A stretch of DNA of 64,000 nucleotides from Methanomassiliicoccus luminyensis B10 (GTDB lineage: Archaea; Thermoplasmatota; Thermoplasmata; Methanomassiliicoccales; Methanomassiliicoccaceae), in NCBI RefSeq assembly GCF_000308215.1, contig NZ_CAJE01000012.1, forward strand, positions 568,894 through 632,893, read 5' to 3'. The notes below the pieces were generated by a model. It ran no database searches and was not told where the DNA came from. It was given only the letters and a program-made list of their open reading frames with translations. Position numbers and translations under genes: made by a program. Below, in pieces: positions 16,867 through 25,897 of this stretch; the stretch's first letter is position 1; every line of letters begins with the position of its first letter.

Positions 16867-18300
16867 TCAGCGGATGTCCTTTATGATCATAGATCGAATG
16901 TCCCGATAGGCCTGGGCGTTCCTGACGCACCCCGGGTCGGGGGCGAGATGGTCTCCCCCTGAATAGCTGTAGGCGCGGGCCCGGCAGCCCCCGCAGTGAT
17001 GCCGGTAATCGCAGGAGCCGCAATTCTCCCGCAAGGAGTCCTTGTCGCGCAGGGAGGCGAAGAAGGGATCATGCCTCCACAGGTCCTCGAGGTCGTCCCT
17101 GCGCACGTTCCCCACAGTATGGTGGAAAAACACGCAGGGGTCCACGTCCCCGTTCGCGCGTATTGCCATGTAGAACCTTCCCGCGCCGCAGCCCCCCACG
17201 AACTCGGTCAGGCCCATGAGGTCCCCGGCGACCTTCTGGTTAAAGAAATGAGTGGGAACGAACGCGGGCCCTCCGCTCTGCTGCAGCGCCACCCTGGCGA
17301 ACTGCGGGGCGGTGGTGAGCACCTGCATCTTGGAACCGTCGTTCCGATGGTACAGCATCTCCAGCAGCTCCTCCCTCTGCTCGGGGGAGAGGTCCTCCTC
17401 GATCATGTTCCGGCCCCGCCCCGCCGGGATGAAGTTATAGGCCATGAACCAGTTGACCCCCAGATCGCCACAGAGATCGATGATCTGAGGCACTTCGCCG
17501 ATATTGTTCCGGGTGACCGTGGTGGAGATGTTGACGAAGAGGTCCTGATCTATCGCGTTCCTGATGCCGCCAACGGTCCTGTCGAAGGCCCCGGGGACGC
17601 CCCTGAACCCGTCGTGAACGGCGGCGTCGGCCCCGTCCAGGCTGATCTGCAGATACCCCACTCCGTTCTCCTTCAAGGCCGCCACCTTTTCCGGCGTCAG
17701 CAGGGTGCCGTTGGTAGCCAGGGCCACGAACATCCCCTTCCCCTCGGCGTGCTTGGCCAGCTCCAGGAGGTCGGGGCGGACCAGGGGCTCCCCGCCGGAG
17801 AACGCTATTATAGGCACACCCATGGCGGCAAGGCGGTCGATCAGGGCCACGCCCTCCGCCGTGGTGAGTTCGTCCTGGTGGGCCTCACCCGCCGAGGCGT
17901 AGCAGTGCTTGCAGCGGAGGTTGCAGGCATAGGTGACGTCCCAAACCACCTGGAACGGCGCCCCTGGCACGAAGGGGCGCTTCATCCCGAACTCCGAGAT
18001 GCCCTTGACCACGCTGAGTAGGCCTTTCCTCCAGTAGGGGTCCTGGAAGGTCCTCTTGAGGTCCTCCTCGGTGACCCCGAAGGCCTTGCCCCCGGTGGAG
18101 AGCAGAGAGGCCAGCGGTGCCTCGGCTAGGCGGCAGCGCAGGCACACATCCTCCCTTAAGCCGAGATAGTGCTCCAACGCCACTTCGAGCCGGTTCCCCC
18201 CGTCGGCCTCGCAATGGTGGGAGTAGGATGCAAGGAGCGTCCTGGTCACAGGGTTGCCGATGAGGGAGCCAAGCAGCTGCACGCTCGTTGTCGACGTCAT
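16867..18300 (-). CDS. radical SAM/SPASM domain protein
   Basis: A 477-residue iron-sulfur enzyme. An N-terminal domain of about 100 residues with its own Cys pair (CLRC, about residue 55) precedes the radical SAM core: CNLRCKHC (C-X3-C-X2-C) binds the SAM 4Fe-4S cluster, and FSGGEPLVRPDL is the GGEP motif. The SPASM region near the C-terminus has GGCGAG, DPCVFF and CGSCDYRHHCGGCRA for auxiliary clusters. It resembles AhbC/AhbD/NirJ heme-pathway enzymes and peptide-modifying SPASM proteins; the substrate is not determined. ATG at 18300 chosen for GGAGG about 8 nt upstream. Confidence 0.88.
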   Translation of the reverse strand: MTSTTSVQLLGSLIGNPVTRTLLASYSHHCEADGGNRLEVALEHYLGLREDVCLRCRLAEAPLASLLSTGGKAFGVTEEDLKRTFQDPYWRKGLLSVVKGISEFGMKRPFVPGAPFQVVWDVTYACNLRCKHCYASAGEAHQDELTTAEGVALIDRLAAMGVPIIAFSGGEPLVRPDLLELAKHAEGKGMFVALATNGTLLTPEKVAALKENGVGYLQISLDGADAAVHDGFRGVPGAFDRTVGGIRNAIDQDLFVNISTTVTRNNIGEVPQIIDLCGDLGVNWFMAYNFIPAGRGRNMIEEDLSPEQREELLEMLYHRNDGSKMQVLTTAPQFARVALQQSGGPAFVPTHFFNQKVAGDLMGLTEFVGGCGAGRFYMAIRANGDVDPCVFFHHTVGNVRRDDLEDLWRHDPFFASLRDKDSLRENCGSCDYRHHCGGCRARAYSYSGGDHLAPDPGCVRNAQAYRDIRSMIIKDIR

Positions 18301-18500
18301 ATCCGAGCCTCCATATCGATCCGACACCAAGGGCAGGCACGAGGGCCTATGGGGTGGCCCCATCCCAAGCCAGTCCCGCTTTTCATCGGCTCAGGGCCCG
18401 TGGCCGTTCCTCTTTTATGAAAATATAGAAGTCTAAGAGTGAGTAAAAATAGGTTTGCGACGGGAAGGGGGCACGAGCGATGCGCCCGCCCCCTTTCGCA

Positions 18501-18926
18501 TCAGTGGTCCTGGAAGTGCACCATGGTGCCGTGCTTCTCCTCGATGTTCACGAGCTTTACTCGCGCGCCGGGGAGGCTCATCTCCTTTTCCGCCAGGGGG
18601 TCCACGATCTCCCGGACCTGGCCCTTGGTGAGCCCGTAGAGGAGGACATTGATGACCAGGTCGGCCTGGGCGATGCCATCCTGCAGCTCCCCCCGCGACG
18701 CCGGCCTGCCCTGGGGCTCCAGGACACTGGTGGCCCTGAACCCCTTGTCGGGGGTGTCCACCACGCCCTTGATATGGCCGATGAGGATGGCCCCCGCGTC
18801 GCCGCAGGCCCGGGCGATCTTGGAGAGCAGCTCTTCCACCTTCGCTCCCAGCTCACGTCCGCCCACGGGCGGGTCGAACCACATCTCCACCTTCAGGGCG
18901 TAAGCCGAGAAGTCAGGAGTGATCAT
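18501..18926 (-). CDS. conserved hypothetical protein coupled to COG0523 GTPase
   Basis: A 141-residue soluble protein of unknown family. It alternates strands and helices, with VEMWFDPPVGG near residue 13, GAILIGHIKGVV near 45, and a His-rich end (H132, H137, H141 in KHGTMVHFQDH) that could bind metal. Its ATG overlaps the GTPase stop (ATGA), so the two are translated together and probably act together. Inference: a metal- or cofactor-delivery partner of the GTPase. Confidence 0.7.
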   Translation of the reverse strand: MITPDFSAYALKVEMWFDPPVGGRELGAKVEELLSKIARACGDAGAILIGHIKGVVDTPDKGFRATSVLEPQGRPASRGELQDGIAQADLVINVLLYGLTKGQVREIVDPLAEKEMSLPGARVKLVNIEEKHGTMVHFQDH

Positions 18927-19522
18927 GCTCCCACCATGGCTTCGACCACCTTGTCGATGTTGGTGCCCCCGGTGGCGGAGGTCGGGATGATGGGGCGGTC
19001 GGCATTGATCTCCCTCAGCTCTGCCTCCATGCCCTTGAGCGCGTCGGCGCTGACGGCGTCGGCCTTGTTGATGAGGATGACATCGGCCGCCTTAAGCTGG
19101 GCGGTCAGGGGGCGGTTCAGCGCTTTCATGATGGCATGGAAGCGGACCGCGTCGACGGCCACGATCGTCCTGATGCTGCGGGGCGGCGTGCCGGGGTAAT
19201 GCTTCATGCAGTCGATGATGGCCTGGGGGTCGGCGACCCCGGTGGGCTCGATGACCACCAGGTCCGGGTTGAAGCCTTTCTCCACGTCCCGGACCGTGGT
19301 GAGGAGGTCGGGGCCCAGGGTGCAGCAAATGCAGCCCGATGCCAGTTCCTGCACTTGCAGGCCGTATTTGGTCATGATCTTGCCGTCGATGCCCACTGTG
19401 CCGAAATCATTGACGATGACCACGACCTTCTTGCCGTGGTCCTCCACGATCTTGCCTATGGTCGAGAGGACCAGCGTGGTCTTGCCAGACCCCAGGAAAC
19501 CCGCCACGATGACCAAGTCCAT
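18923..19522 (-). CDS. COG0523/G3E-family GTPase (CobW/HypB-like metallochaperone)
   Basis: A 199-residue P-loop GTPase. Walker A is GFLGSGKTT (8-16). The family metal motif CXCC is GCICC (Cys64, Cys66, Cys67). Further motifs are IEPTGVADP and the guanine-specificity NKAD near residue 153. COG0523 proteins insert or deliver Zn, Co, Ni or Fe. This one lacks the usual C-terminal CobW domain, so it is a minimal form. It leads a two-gene operon with the His-ended 141-residue protein. Confidence 0.88.
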   Translation of the reverse strand: MDLVIVAGFLGSGKTTLVLSTIGKIVEDHGKKVVVIVNDFGTVGIDGKIMTKYGLQVQELASGCICCTLGPDLLTTVRDVEKGFNPDLVVIEPTGVADPQAIIDCMKHYPGTPPRSIRTIVAVDAVRFHAIMKALNRPLTAQLKAADVILINKADAVSADALKGMEAELREINADRPIIPTSATGGTNIDKVVEAMVGA

Positions 19523-19633
19523 CCAGAAACACCTGCGATGGGTTCGGATTCTCCCTGGCGTATTTATAATTCGTCATTTTTCGATTTGCGGTCAAGGACC
19601 GAACGTTCTCACGTCAAAAGAAGCCGCCAGCGG

Positions 19634-19840
19634 CTATTGCATTTCGTCGATCTCTTCATCGGTGATGCCCAGGAAATGGCGCTCCAAGGACTCGTGCTCC
19701 TGGGCGATCCTCTTGTTGCGGCAGCGTGCGCATTCCACCCTCTTGCCCAGGTCGGCCTTCCTCTTAACCACCTCGACGTCGAGGTCGGTGAGAGCGCCAC
19801 AGATGCACAATGCCTTGTTCTTTGGATATGGACCAAACAT
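19634..19840 (-). CDS. small zinc-ribbon-like protein
   Basis: A 68-residue protein with two Cys pairs, CIC (about residues 12-14) and CARC (about 37-40), which probably form a zinc site, and an acidic helical tail ending EEIDEMQ. No named family is recognised. The ATG at 19840 is preferred over an upstream in-frame start because GGGGAAG lies 5-6 nt before it. Monogenic; it follows a long intergenic region. Confidence 0.65.
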   Translation of the reverse strand: MFGPYPKNKALCICGALTDLDVEVVKRKADLGKRVECARCRNKRIAQEHESLERHFLGITDEEIDEMQ

Positions 19841-20261
19841 AATCTTCCCCTTCGCATATGCTTGATCCCATCGGATGCTGTGAGAGACCCCCACCACGGT
19901 TCCCACGAACCCGCCGGTCCCTCCAAAGATCCTATGAGAGATTCATAGCATTCGCTGATCGATCGATTGTTCTCTGCTCCCTCCAAACGTCTCCGCCGGC
20001 GACCCAGAAAACCGAAGGATGAGCCTCGGCGACCCGGGAACCGCCCACAGACCATATGTATCATCTTTCTGACTTAAATATTTCCGTAGTGAGCTACATT
20101 CTCAGACTCATTATCCAGAACATACTGGATGAGGGCCAGACGAATTAATATTCCATGCCTTTTTATTATTTGAAAAACCCGCGCGTTGGACGGCGAGGGC
20201 TGCCCGAGAACGTCTTCCGTCGGCCAGCTCGAACTAGGTCCGGGGGTGTTCCGGGAGGCAT
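19841..20261. other. intergenic region, no gene recognised
   Basis: 420 bases without a convincing coding frame. An inverted repeat CTATGA-N5-TCATAG lies at 19932-19948, followed by overlapping GATC units. A TATA-like ACTTAAATAT is near 20073-20082. A/T-rich tracts (20140-20175) may be the terminator of the OsmC gene on the minus strand. Nothing else is seen. Confidence 0.4.
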
Positions 20262-20708
20262 TCACACGCTGGGGTCTTTGGAACGTGTCGGGAAGACCTC
20301 CACGTCGACGTCGATCCCCTGCCTCACGCTCTGCGTGACTATGCAGAAGTCCTCGAAGACCTCCCGGCACCGCTGGAACTTGGCATCGTTCTCCACCTCG
20401 GGGAACATCTTGACGGCGATGTGCGTGATCCGCAGCCGGCCCCGCTCATTCCGGGACAGGGTGGTGAACACCTCGGCACATATATTGGGCACCTCTCCCC
20501 TGGACCGTTCCATGCAGTAGACCAGGGAGGCGCACATGCAGTTGCCCACCGCCGCCGCCAAGAGCTTGCCGGCGTTGGGATACTCTCCCTTCCCCAGGGG
20601 CTCCGGCTCGTCCATGAATATGTCGCCCTCCTTGTCGGAGTGGAAGGAGATGCGGAACTTGTACCGCTCCTCGCGGCAGACCTTGACCTTGAACTCTCCC
20701 GGCTCCAT
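20262..20708 (-). CDS. OsmC/Ohr-family protein
   Basis: A 148-residue protein of the OsmC superfamily, thiol-dependent peroxidases that reduce organic hydroperoxides. Both reactive Cys regions are present: GNCMCASLVY near residue 56 and FEDFCIVTQSVRQG near residue 121. The central strand ITHIAVKMFPEV fits the fold. It lies directly downstream of pncB (1 nt between the pncB stop and this start) and is probably co-transcribed. Confidence 0.85.
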   Translation of the reverse strand: MEPGEFKVKVCREERYKFRISFHSDKEGDIFMDEPEPLGKGEYPNAGKLLAAAVGNCMCASLVYCMERSRGEVPNICAEVFTTLSRNERGRLRITHIAVKMFPEVENDAKFQRCREVFEDFCIVTQSVRQGIDVDVEVFPTRSKDPSV

Positions 20709-20709
20709 C

Positions 20710-21960
20710 TCAGTTCAGCTCCAGCTGTTCCAGCTGCCTGAGGACGTCCGAGCGTATGTCCTTTGGCTCCTTCCCCTTGGAGGTCCTCTTGCCGCCCTCC
20801 ATGAGCTTGACGGACGCGGTCCTCATCTCCTTACCGCAGCACCGGCACACCGGGACCTCGTCCTGATCGGCCGATACCTCGTAGTTGAAGCAGTCAGGGC
20901 ACTTGAACAGGAACTTTCGGCCGCCGAACTTGCCGCGCTTGGCCACCGGCGCGCCGTCCTTCTCCACGATATCGAGAGCGAAGTCCACGGTGGGCGCGCT
21001 GGATATGCTGGTCCCGACGCCGAAGCCATCGGCCCCGGCCTCCACCAGTTCGGGAAGGGTCTTGTCGTCCAGCCCCCCGGACAGCAGGATCTTGACCTTG
21101 TGGTAGCCGCGGAGATCAAGCTCCCAGCGGACCTCCCGCACCAGATCGGGGAACGAACCCCGCCGGGAGCCGGGGGTGTCCAACCTCACCCCGGCCAGGT
21201 CCCTGATCGTTTCCGCCGCCAATATGGCATCGGCCTTCTCGTCGGAATAGGTATCGACCAGCGCTATCCTCGGCACAGAGGGCTCGGTGAACTCGTCGAA
21301 CGCGCGGAACGCCTCCTGGGACGAGCCGAGCATGACGATGAGGGCGTGGGGCATGGTGCCGTCCGGCTCCTTCCCTATGAGCTCGGCGCCCATCAGCGAG
21401 GAGACGCCGTCGCAGCCGCCGATGTAGGACGAACGGTCCAACATGGGGCTGATGGCCGGATGCGTCCTCCTGACCCCGAACGCCATCATCGGCCGGTCCT
21501 TGGCGGCCTTGCGGCACCGCGCCGCCATGGTGGCGACGCCGGTGGAGTGGCACATGAACCCCAGCATGGGGGTCTCCATCACGCAGTATTCAGAATAGGG
21601 GCCTTCGATGTTGAGCACCGGGAGCTTGATCCCGCTCTGGGTGCGGCACGGGAACACCGTGCCCTCCGGCAGGCCCCATATGTCCACATTCTTCCCCTCC
21701 AAGAGGCGCAGGGCCTCCTCCAGGCCGCAGAACACCCCCCACTTCCAGTCGCGGGGGAACTTGGCCAGGGTCATCTCGGCCAGCGCCTCCGCCCCCAGCA
21801 TGTCTTTGGCCTTCAGGACCTCCATGGTGCGGATGAAATAAATGTCGGTCGTCCTGCCCTGGACAATGTCCTCGTCGGTGGCGGTGAAGAAGCGCTTCAA
21901 AGTGATCCCCGGATAATGTTTGTTAAGATGCCGCCACAACGCCCTGGAGTGATAAATCAT
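20710..21960 (-). CDS. pncB: nicotinate phosphoribosyltransferase
   Basis: A 416-residue enzyme of NAD salvage, making nicotinate mononucleotide from nicotinate and PRPP. The core includes FAVRRTHPA-like FGVRRTHP, GGCDGVSS, VDTYSDEK and LSGGLDDKTLPEL, typical of the archaeal type II PRTase fold. The C-terminus adds a Cys4 zinc ribbon (CPDC near residue 365, CRCC near 383). The ATG at 21960 is chosen because the TATA box at 22001-22010 lies inside the longer frame, which would start at a GTG next to the eno stop. Confidence 0.92.
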   Translation of the reverse strand: MIYHSRALWRHLNKHYPGITLKRFFTATDEDIVQGRTTDIYFIRTMEVLKAKDMLGAEALAEMTLAKFPRDWKWGVFCGLEEALRLLEGKNVDIWGLPEGTVFPCRTQSGIKLPVLNIEGPYSEYCVMETPMLGFMCHSTGVATMAARCRKAAKDRPMMAFGVRRTHPAISPMLDRSSYIGGCDGVSSLMGAELIGKEPDGTMPHALIVMLGSSQEAFRAFDEFTEPSVPRIALVDTYSDEKADAILAAETIRDLAGVRLDTPGSRRGSFPDLVREVRWELDLRGYHKVKILLSGGLDDKTLPELVEAGADGFGVGTSISSAPTVDFALDIVEKDGAPVAKRGKFGGRKFLFKCPDCFNYEVSADQDEVPVCRCCGKEMRTASVKLMEGGKRTSKGKEPKDIRSDVLRQLEQLELN

Positions 21961-22000
21961 TTTCCCACGGATGCTGTCTGGACGTCCTTCATGCGAATGG

Positions 22001-22010
22001 ATAAAAATAG
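22001..22010 (-). promoter_or_regulatory. TATA box of pncB-osmC unit
   Basis: On the minus strand this reads CTATTTTTAT, about 45 nt before the pncB ATG. It shows that pncB has its own promoter after eno and fixes the shorter start. Confidence 0.55.
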
Positions 22011-22033
22011 GAAGGGGGGCGGACACGCCCGTT

Positions 22034-23314
22034 TCAGCTCAGCGCCTTGAAGGCCGAGGTGCCCGCGTATTGGGCCTTGGGGCCGAGCTCCTCCTCGATG
22101 CGCAGGAGCCGGTTGTACTTGGCGGTCCTCTCCGCTCTTGCCGGCGCCCCGGTCTTGATCTGACCGCAGCCCAGGGCCACCGCGATGTCGGCGATGGAAG
22201 TGTCCTCGGACTCGCCGGAGCGGTGGCTCACCATGACCGCGTACCCGGCGCTCTTGGCGAGGGCCGCGGCGTCCATGGCCTCAGATACGGTCCCGATCTG
22301 GTTGACCTTTAGGAGCAGGGCGTTCCCGGCCCCCATGTCGATGCCCTTCTGGAGCCTTTCCATATTGGTGACGAAGATGTCGTCGCCCACCAGCTGCAGC
22401 CGGGAGCCCATCTTCCGGGTCATCTCGGCCATGGTAGAGTAGTCATCCTCGAACACGGGGTCCTCCAGGCTGATTATCGGATAATCGTTCACCAGCCCGG
22501 CATAGAGGTCCACCAGCTCCCCGGGGCCGAGGTCCTTGCCGTCCACCGAATACACTCCCTCCTTATAGAACTCGGAGGCCGCCGCGTCGACGGCCAGATA
22601 GACATCCTTGCCCGGTTCGTAGCCGGCCGCCTCGATGGCCTTGAGGATCACGTCCAGCGCCTGCCTGGTGGTGTCCAGCGGGGGGGCGAAGCCGCCCTCG
22701 TCGCCGATGTTCACCGCTCCCACGCCATAAGTGCCCTTCAAGATCCCCTTGAGGGACTGGTACACCTCAGAGCCGGTGCGCAGGGCCTCCGCGAAGGCCT
22801 TTGCCCCGGCCGGCGCGATCATGAACTCCTGGATCTTCAGGTTGCTTCCGGCGTGCTTCCCCCCATTGAGGATGTTCATCATGGGCACCGGCAGAACGTG
22901 GCTCCCCGCCACCAGGTGCTCGTGCAGCTCCTTGCCGGTGACGGCCGCGCCGGCCTTGGCCGCGGCCAGGGACACCGCTACAGTAGCGTTCGCCCCCAGC
23001 CTCCCCTTGTTCGGCGTGCCGTCGAGCGCGATCATGGCCTTGTCGACGGCCCTGAGGTCCGTCACGTCCATCCCCTTGAGCTGGGGGGCGATGAGGGTGC
23101 GAACGTTCTCCACAGCCTTCTGCACGCCCTTACCGCTGTACCTCTTGCCTCCGTCGCGCAGCTCCAGGGCCTCGTGGGACCCCGTGGACGCCCCGGAAGG
23201 CGCGATGGCCGGCACCACCAGCTTGTCGACGGCGATCTCCGCCTCGACGGTAGGGTTGCCCCTGGAATCCAAAACCTCTCTGGCCCATACACGGGTGATC
23301 TTTGACGATGACAT
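22034..23314 (-). CDS. eno: enolase
   Basis: A 426-residue glycolytic/gluconeogenic enzyme interconverting 2-phosphoglycerate and phosphoenolpyruvate. Diagnostic segments are EVLDSRGNPTVEAE, GASTGSHEALELRD, the metal-binding Asp/Glu in SLEDPVFEDD and QLVGDD, and SHRSGESEDT with the catalytic loop. The length is normal. On the minus strand GAGGAG lies about 10 nt before the ATG, and a TATA-like AATATACTT lies about 40 nt upstream. The end is close to the pncB promoter. Confidence 0.97.
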   Translation of the reverse strand: MSSSKITRVWAREVLDSRGNPTVEAEIAVDKLVVPAIAPSGASTGSHEALELRDGGKRYSGKGVQKAVENVRTLIAPQLKGMDVTDLRAVDKAMIALDGTPNKGRLGANATVAVSLAAAKAGAAVTGKELHEHLVAGSHVLPVPMMNILNGGKHAGSNLKIQEFMIAPAGAKAFAEALRTGSEVYQSLKGILKGTYGVGAVNIGDEGGFAPPLDTTRQALDVILKAIEAAGYEPGKDVYLAVDAAASEFYKEGVYSVDGKDLGPGELVDLYAGLVNDYPIISLEDPVFEDDYSTMAEMTRKMGSRLQLVGDDIFVTNMERLQKGIDMGAGNALLLKVNQIGTVSEAMDAAALAKSAGYAVMVSHRSGESEDTSIADIAVALGCGQIKTGAPARAERTAKYNRLLRIEEELGPKAQYAGTSAFKALS

Positions 23315-23409
23315 TTTAGCTCGACTCTCCTCGATGATCCCAAGTATATTATGGAGTGGATAATACAGGACCCCTTTTATGTCCTTTCTTCGAGGGATGA
23401 GAAAAATGA

Positions 23410-24372
23410 TCAGCGAGTGACCTTGACCGCGGCGGGGACCTCCCCCTCCACGATCTCCATGTTGCGCTCCAGCAACGCCATCTCCCTAAGGTCCAGTGCG
23501 CGGGGGTCCACCGATACGATGAGCCGGGACTTGTACTCCATCACTACCTCAGTGATGCGGTGGATCATCTTCAGCACCTTGTCGAAGCTGTTGTTGACGA
23601 TGAGGAACTCCACGCCGTCGATGAGGACGACGCTGTCGTCGGACTTCTCGATGAAGCGGATGACCGTGTCGCCCAGGATCCCGATGTTGGCGGGGTTCAC
23701 GTAAACCTTGCCCAGCTGGTTGCTGAGCCAGATTATCGGGGTCTCCTCCAGCCCCCACTCCTGGCGCACCACCGCAGGGAACTGTCGGGTTATGCACAGC
23801 CCCTGGATGTTATGAGTGACCTGGTCCACGAAGATCTCGAAGGACTTGGTGGCCTTCTGCTCCTTGACCACATAGCTGAGCCCGCGCCGGAGCTCGTACT
23901 TCTTGGCGGACTTCCTGGCCTTCTCCATACCCTCCGGGGCGGAGGCCTTCTTCTTGGTCAGGAAATGGAATATGCCGGATGGTTCCTTGATCTCAGGGAC
24001 CTCCTGCACCGGCGGCCTCTCATCCAGTGCTGTCCTCAACCGATCGGACAGCTCCTTGTTGTTGAACGGCTTGCGGATATAGCCGGAAACGACGTCCTGC
24101 AGGCCGAAGATGTCCGTCCCCACATCGGTGGTGGCGGTGAGCATCATGACCTTGGTGGAAACTGTTACGCCCTCCTCCTTCAGCTTGCGGAGGACGCTCC
24201 ACCCGTCCATGTCCGGCATGTTAATGTCAAGAAGAATCAGATCGGGTCGCTCGCTGTCGGTCTTCTCCAGGGCTTCCTTACCCCCTGACGCGGTCAGCGG
24301 GACGAAGCCTGCTCCGGAGACGAGCTCCGAGACTATGTCCTGTATAGCCGGATTGTCGTCGACGATGAGCAC
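23410..24372 (-). CDS. response regulator receiver fused to DUF835
   Basis: A protein of 320 residues or slightly more. The N-terminal receiver domain (about 1-115) has acidic Asp5/Asp6, phospho-acceptor Asp49 in LLDINMPDMDG, Thr in LTATT and Lys in YIRKPF. A charged linker follows, and residues about 160-315 are a DUF835 domain (LSNQLGKVYVNPANIG, VLIDGVEFLIVNN), an archaeal P-loop-like module of signalling proteins. The first standard start is the GTG at 24372, but GGGGAGG lies 17 nt away. The in-frame codon at proper spacing (8 nt) is ATC at 24379-24381, giving the typical KKVLIVDD N-terminus. Confidence 0.88.
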   Translation of the reverse strand: MLIVDDNPAIQDIVSELVSGAGFVPLTASGGKEALEKTDSERPDLILLDINMPDMDGWSVLRKLKEEGVTVSTKVMMLTATTDVGTDIFGLQDVVSGYIRKPFNNKELSDRLRTALDERPPVQEVPEIKEPSGIFHFLTKKKASAPEGMEKARKSAKKYELRRGLSYVVKEQKATKSFEIFVDQVTHNIQGLCITRQFPAVVRQEWGLEETPIIWLSNQLGKVYVNPANIGILGDTVIRFIEKSDDSVVLIDGVEFLIVNNSFDKVLKMIHRITEVVMEYKSRLIVSVDPRALDLREMALLERNMEIVEGEVPAAVKVTR

Positions 24373-24528
24373 CTTCTTGATAAGTCCCGCCTCCCCAGAT
24401 AACCAAGCTCATCGAAGCGAGAAACTATGCTAAAAACCTATCCCCATGATTATTATCTATGCGATGAAGATAGTTTGTGGAAACGACGAAGCGGGGGCGG
24501 AGCCCCCAATTGAAAATAGGAAGGAGGT

Positions 24529-24678
24529 TTAAGCCTTTCTGCTTTCCTTCGCCTTCTGGCGGAGGCCGTCGTAGCCACAGCGGCGGCAACGGGTGGCCCT
24601 GGGGGCGTTCCGCGCGTCGCACTTCATGCAGATCTTCTTGTTAAGAAGCCTCTCGTCAGCTTCCTTGAAACGTGCCAT
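24529..24678 (-). CDS. rpl40e: 50S ribosomal protein L40e
   Basis: A short gene of 49 codons. It reads [14 protein letters not shown] at the start, then [10 protein letters not shown] and [10 protein letters not shown], a four-Cys zinc ribbon, and a lysine-rich end KAKESRKA. This is the archaeal/eukaryotic ribosomal protein L40e, without the ubiquitin fusion seen in eukaryotes. A TATA box TTATTTATAT (24711-24720, minus strand) and GAGG before the ATG support expression. It is an archaeal marker. Confidence 0.95.
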   Translation of the reverse strand: MARFKEADERLLNKKICMKCDARNAPRATRCRRCGYDGLRQKAKESRKA

Positions 24679-24741
24679 ATGAGTCCTCTGCCGTGATGAA
24701 TATGATAGTCATATAAATAAATTGGGTAGGACTGGCCCCAC

Positions 24742-25713
24742 TCAGTCTGCACTGTCCGCGCGGTTCTCGCCGACAAGGGCCAGATATGCCAGCAGGGACT
24801 CCAGCTGAATGCGTTCGTTCGACCCTTCCACTATGCGGAACTCTATCTCCCCGGTGCGGTCGACCAGGCGGACCTTTTCGTAGTCCGGGATGTCGAGCTC
24901 GAACACGGTGCGGTGGATCTGCTTCAGGATGTCCTCGCCGGAGAGCCCATATGATATCATGATATCGTCCAGGCGGTTCCGCGCTGCGATGAACTCGCCT
25001 GACAGCGCGACCTCCAGGAGCTGCTTTACCTCCTCCGGCCTGGCCATGCCGGTGGTGTGATAGACCAGCTCAACGGTGATTTTCTCGCCCAGCGACGCCG
25101 CCACCTGCAGCGAGTTCACGGCCTTTCTCATGTCCCCCTGAGAGACATGGACGAGGGCATCTAGCGCATCATCCTCAATGGACAGCATCTCCGCCGCTGC
25201 AATCTGGCCGAGGTTCTTCTTGATGTCCTCCGGTCTGAGGGGGCGGAAACGGAACACCGCGCATCTGGACTGTATCGGCTCGATAATGCGTGATGAAAAG
25301 TTACAGCTCAGGATGAACCTGCATGTCCTACTGTACCGCTCCATTGTCCGCCTTAGGGCGGCCTGGGCGTCGGAGGTGAGGGCATCCGCCTCATCCAGGA
25401 AGATGATCTTGAAATCAGCCCCCCCTATGGGGGCGGTGCGAGCGAACTCCTTGATCTTCCCGCGCACCACGTCGATGCCCCTCTCATCGGAGGCGTTGAG
25501 CTCGTTGAAGTTGCCCTTCCAGGAATCGGCGTACAGTTCCCTCGCCAGGGCTATGGCTGAGGTGGTCTTCCCGGTCCCGGCGGGGCCGGCGAACATGAGA
25601 TGAGGAAGGTTCTTGGCCGTCACGTACGACTGCAAACGGTCCACGATGTCCTTCTGGCCCACCACGTCCTTGAGGCTCCGGGGGCGATACTTCTCGATCC
25701 AAATCTCGTTCAT
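24742..25713 (-). CDS. rfcS: replication factor C small subunit
   Basis: A 323-residue AAA+ clamp-loader subunit that places PCNA on DNA. It starts MNEIWIEKYRPRSLKDVVGQ, the usual N-terminus. Walker A is GPAGTGKTT (about 45), Walker B FLDEAD (about 108), sensor 1 SCNFSSRI, and the SRC motif IQSRCAVFRF carries the arginine finger. The C-terminal domain (about 230-320) is the oligomerisation collar. The ATG at 25713 replaces an upstream in-frame Met in non-conserved sequence. It is an archaeal replication marker. Confidence 0.97.
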   Translation of the reverse strand: MNEIWIEKYRPRSLKDVVGQKDIVDRLQSYVTAKNLPHLMFAGPAGTGKTTSAIALARELYADSWKGNFNELNASDERGIDVVRGKIKEFARTAPIGGADFKIIFLDEADALTSDAQAALRRTMERYSRTCRFILSCNFSSRIIEPIQSRCAVFRFRPLRPEDIKKNLGQIAAAEMLSIEDDALDALVHVSQGDMRKAVNSLQVAASLGEKITVELVYHTTGMARPEEVKQLLEVALSGEFIAARNRLDDIMISYGLSGEDILKQIHRTVFELDIPDYEKVRLVDRTGEIEFRIVEGSNERIQLESLLAYLALVGENRADSAD

Positions 25714-25897
25714 GCGCGTCCGGGCCGTCCTAAGGGTATAGTGCGAGTTAAAGGTTTTGACCACCATGCTGAATGGGTGCAGCGTCGCCCCGTGCTCGAC
25801 AGGAGCCAGCACCTTCGGGCGCTGCTCGGTAAATTATTAGTACGTTGCATGGGCAACCACGTCCGTCCAAGTCATCTTGGAAGGAGCTGAGCTAACA

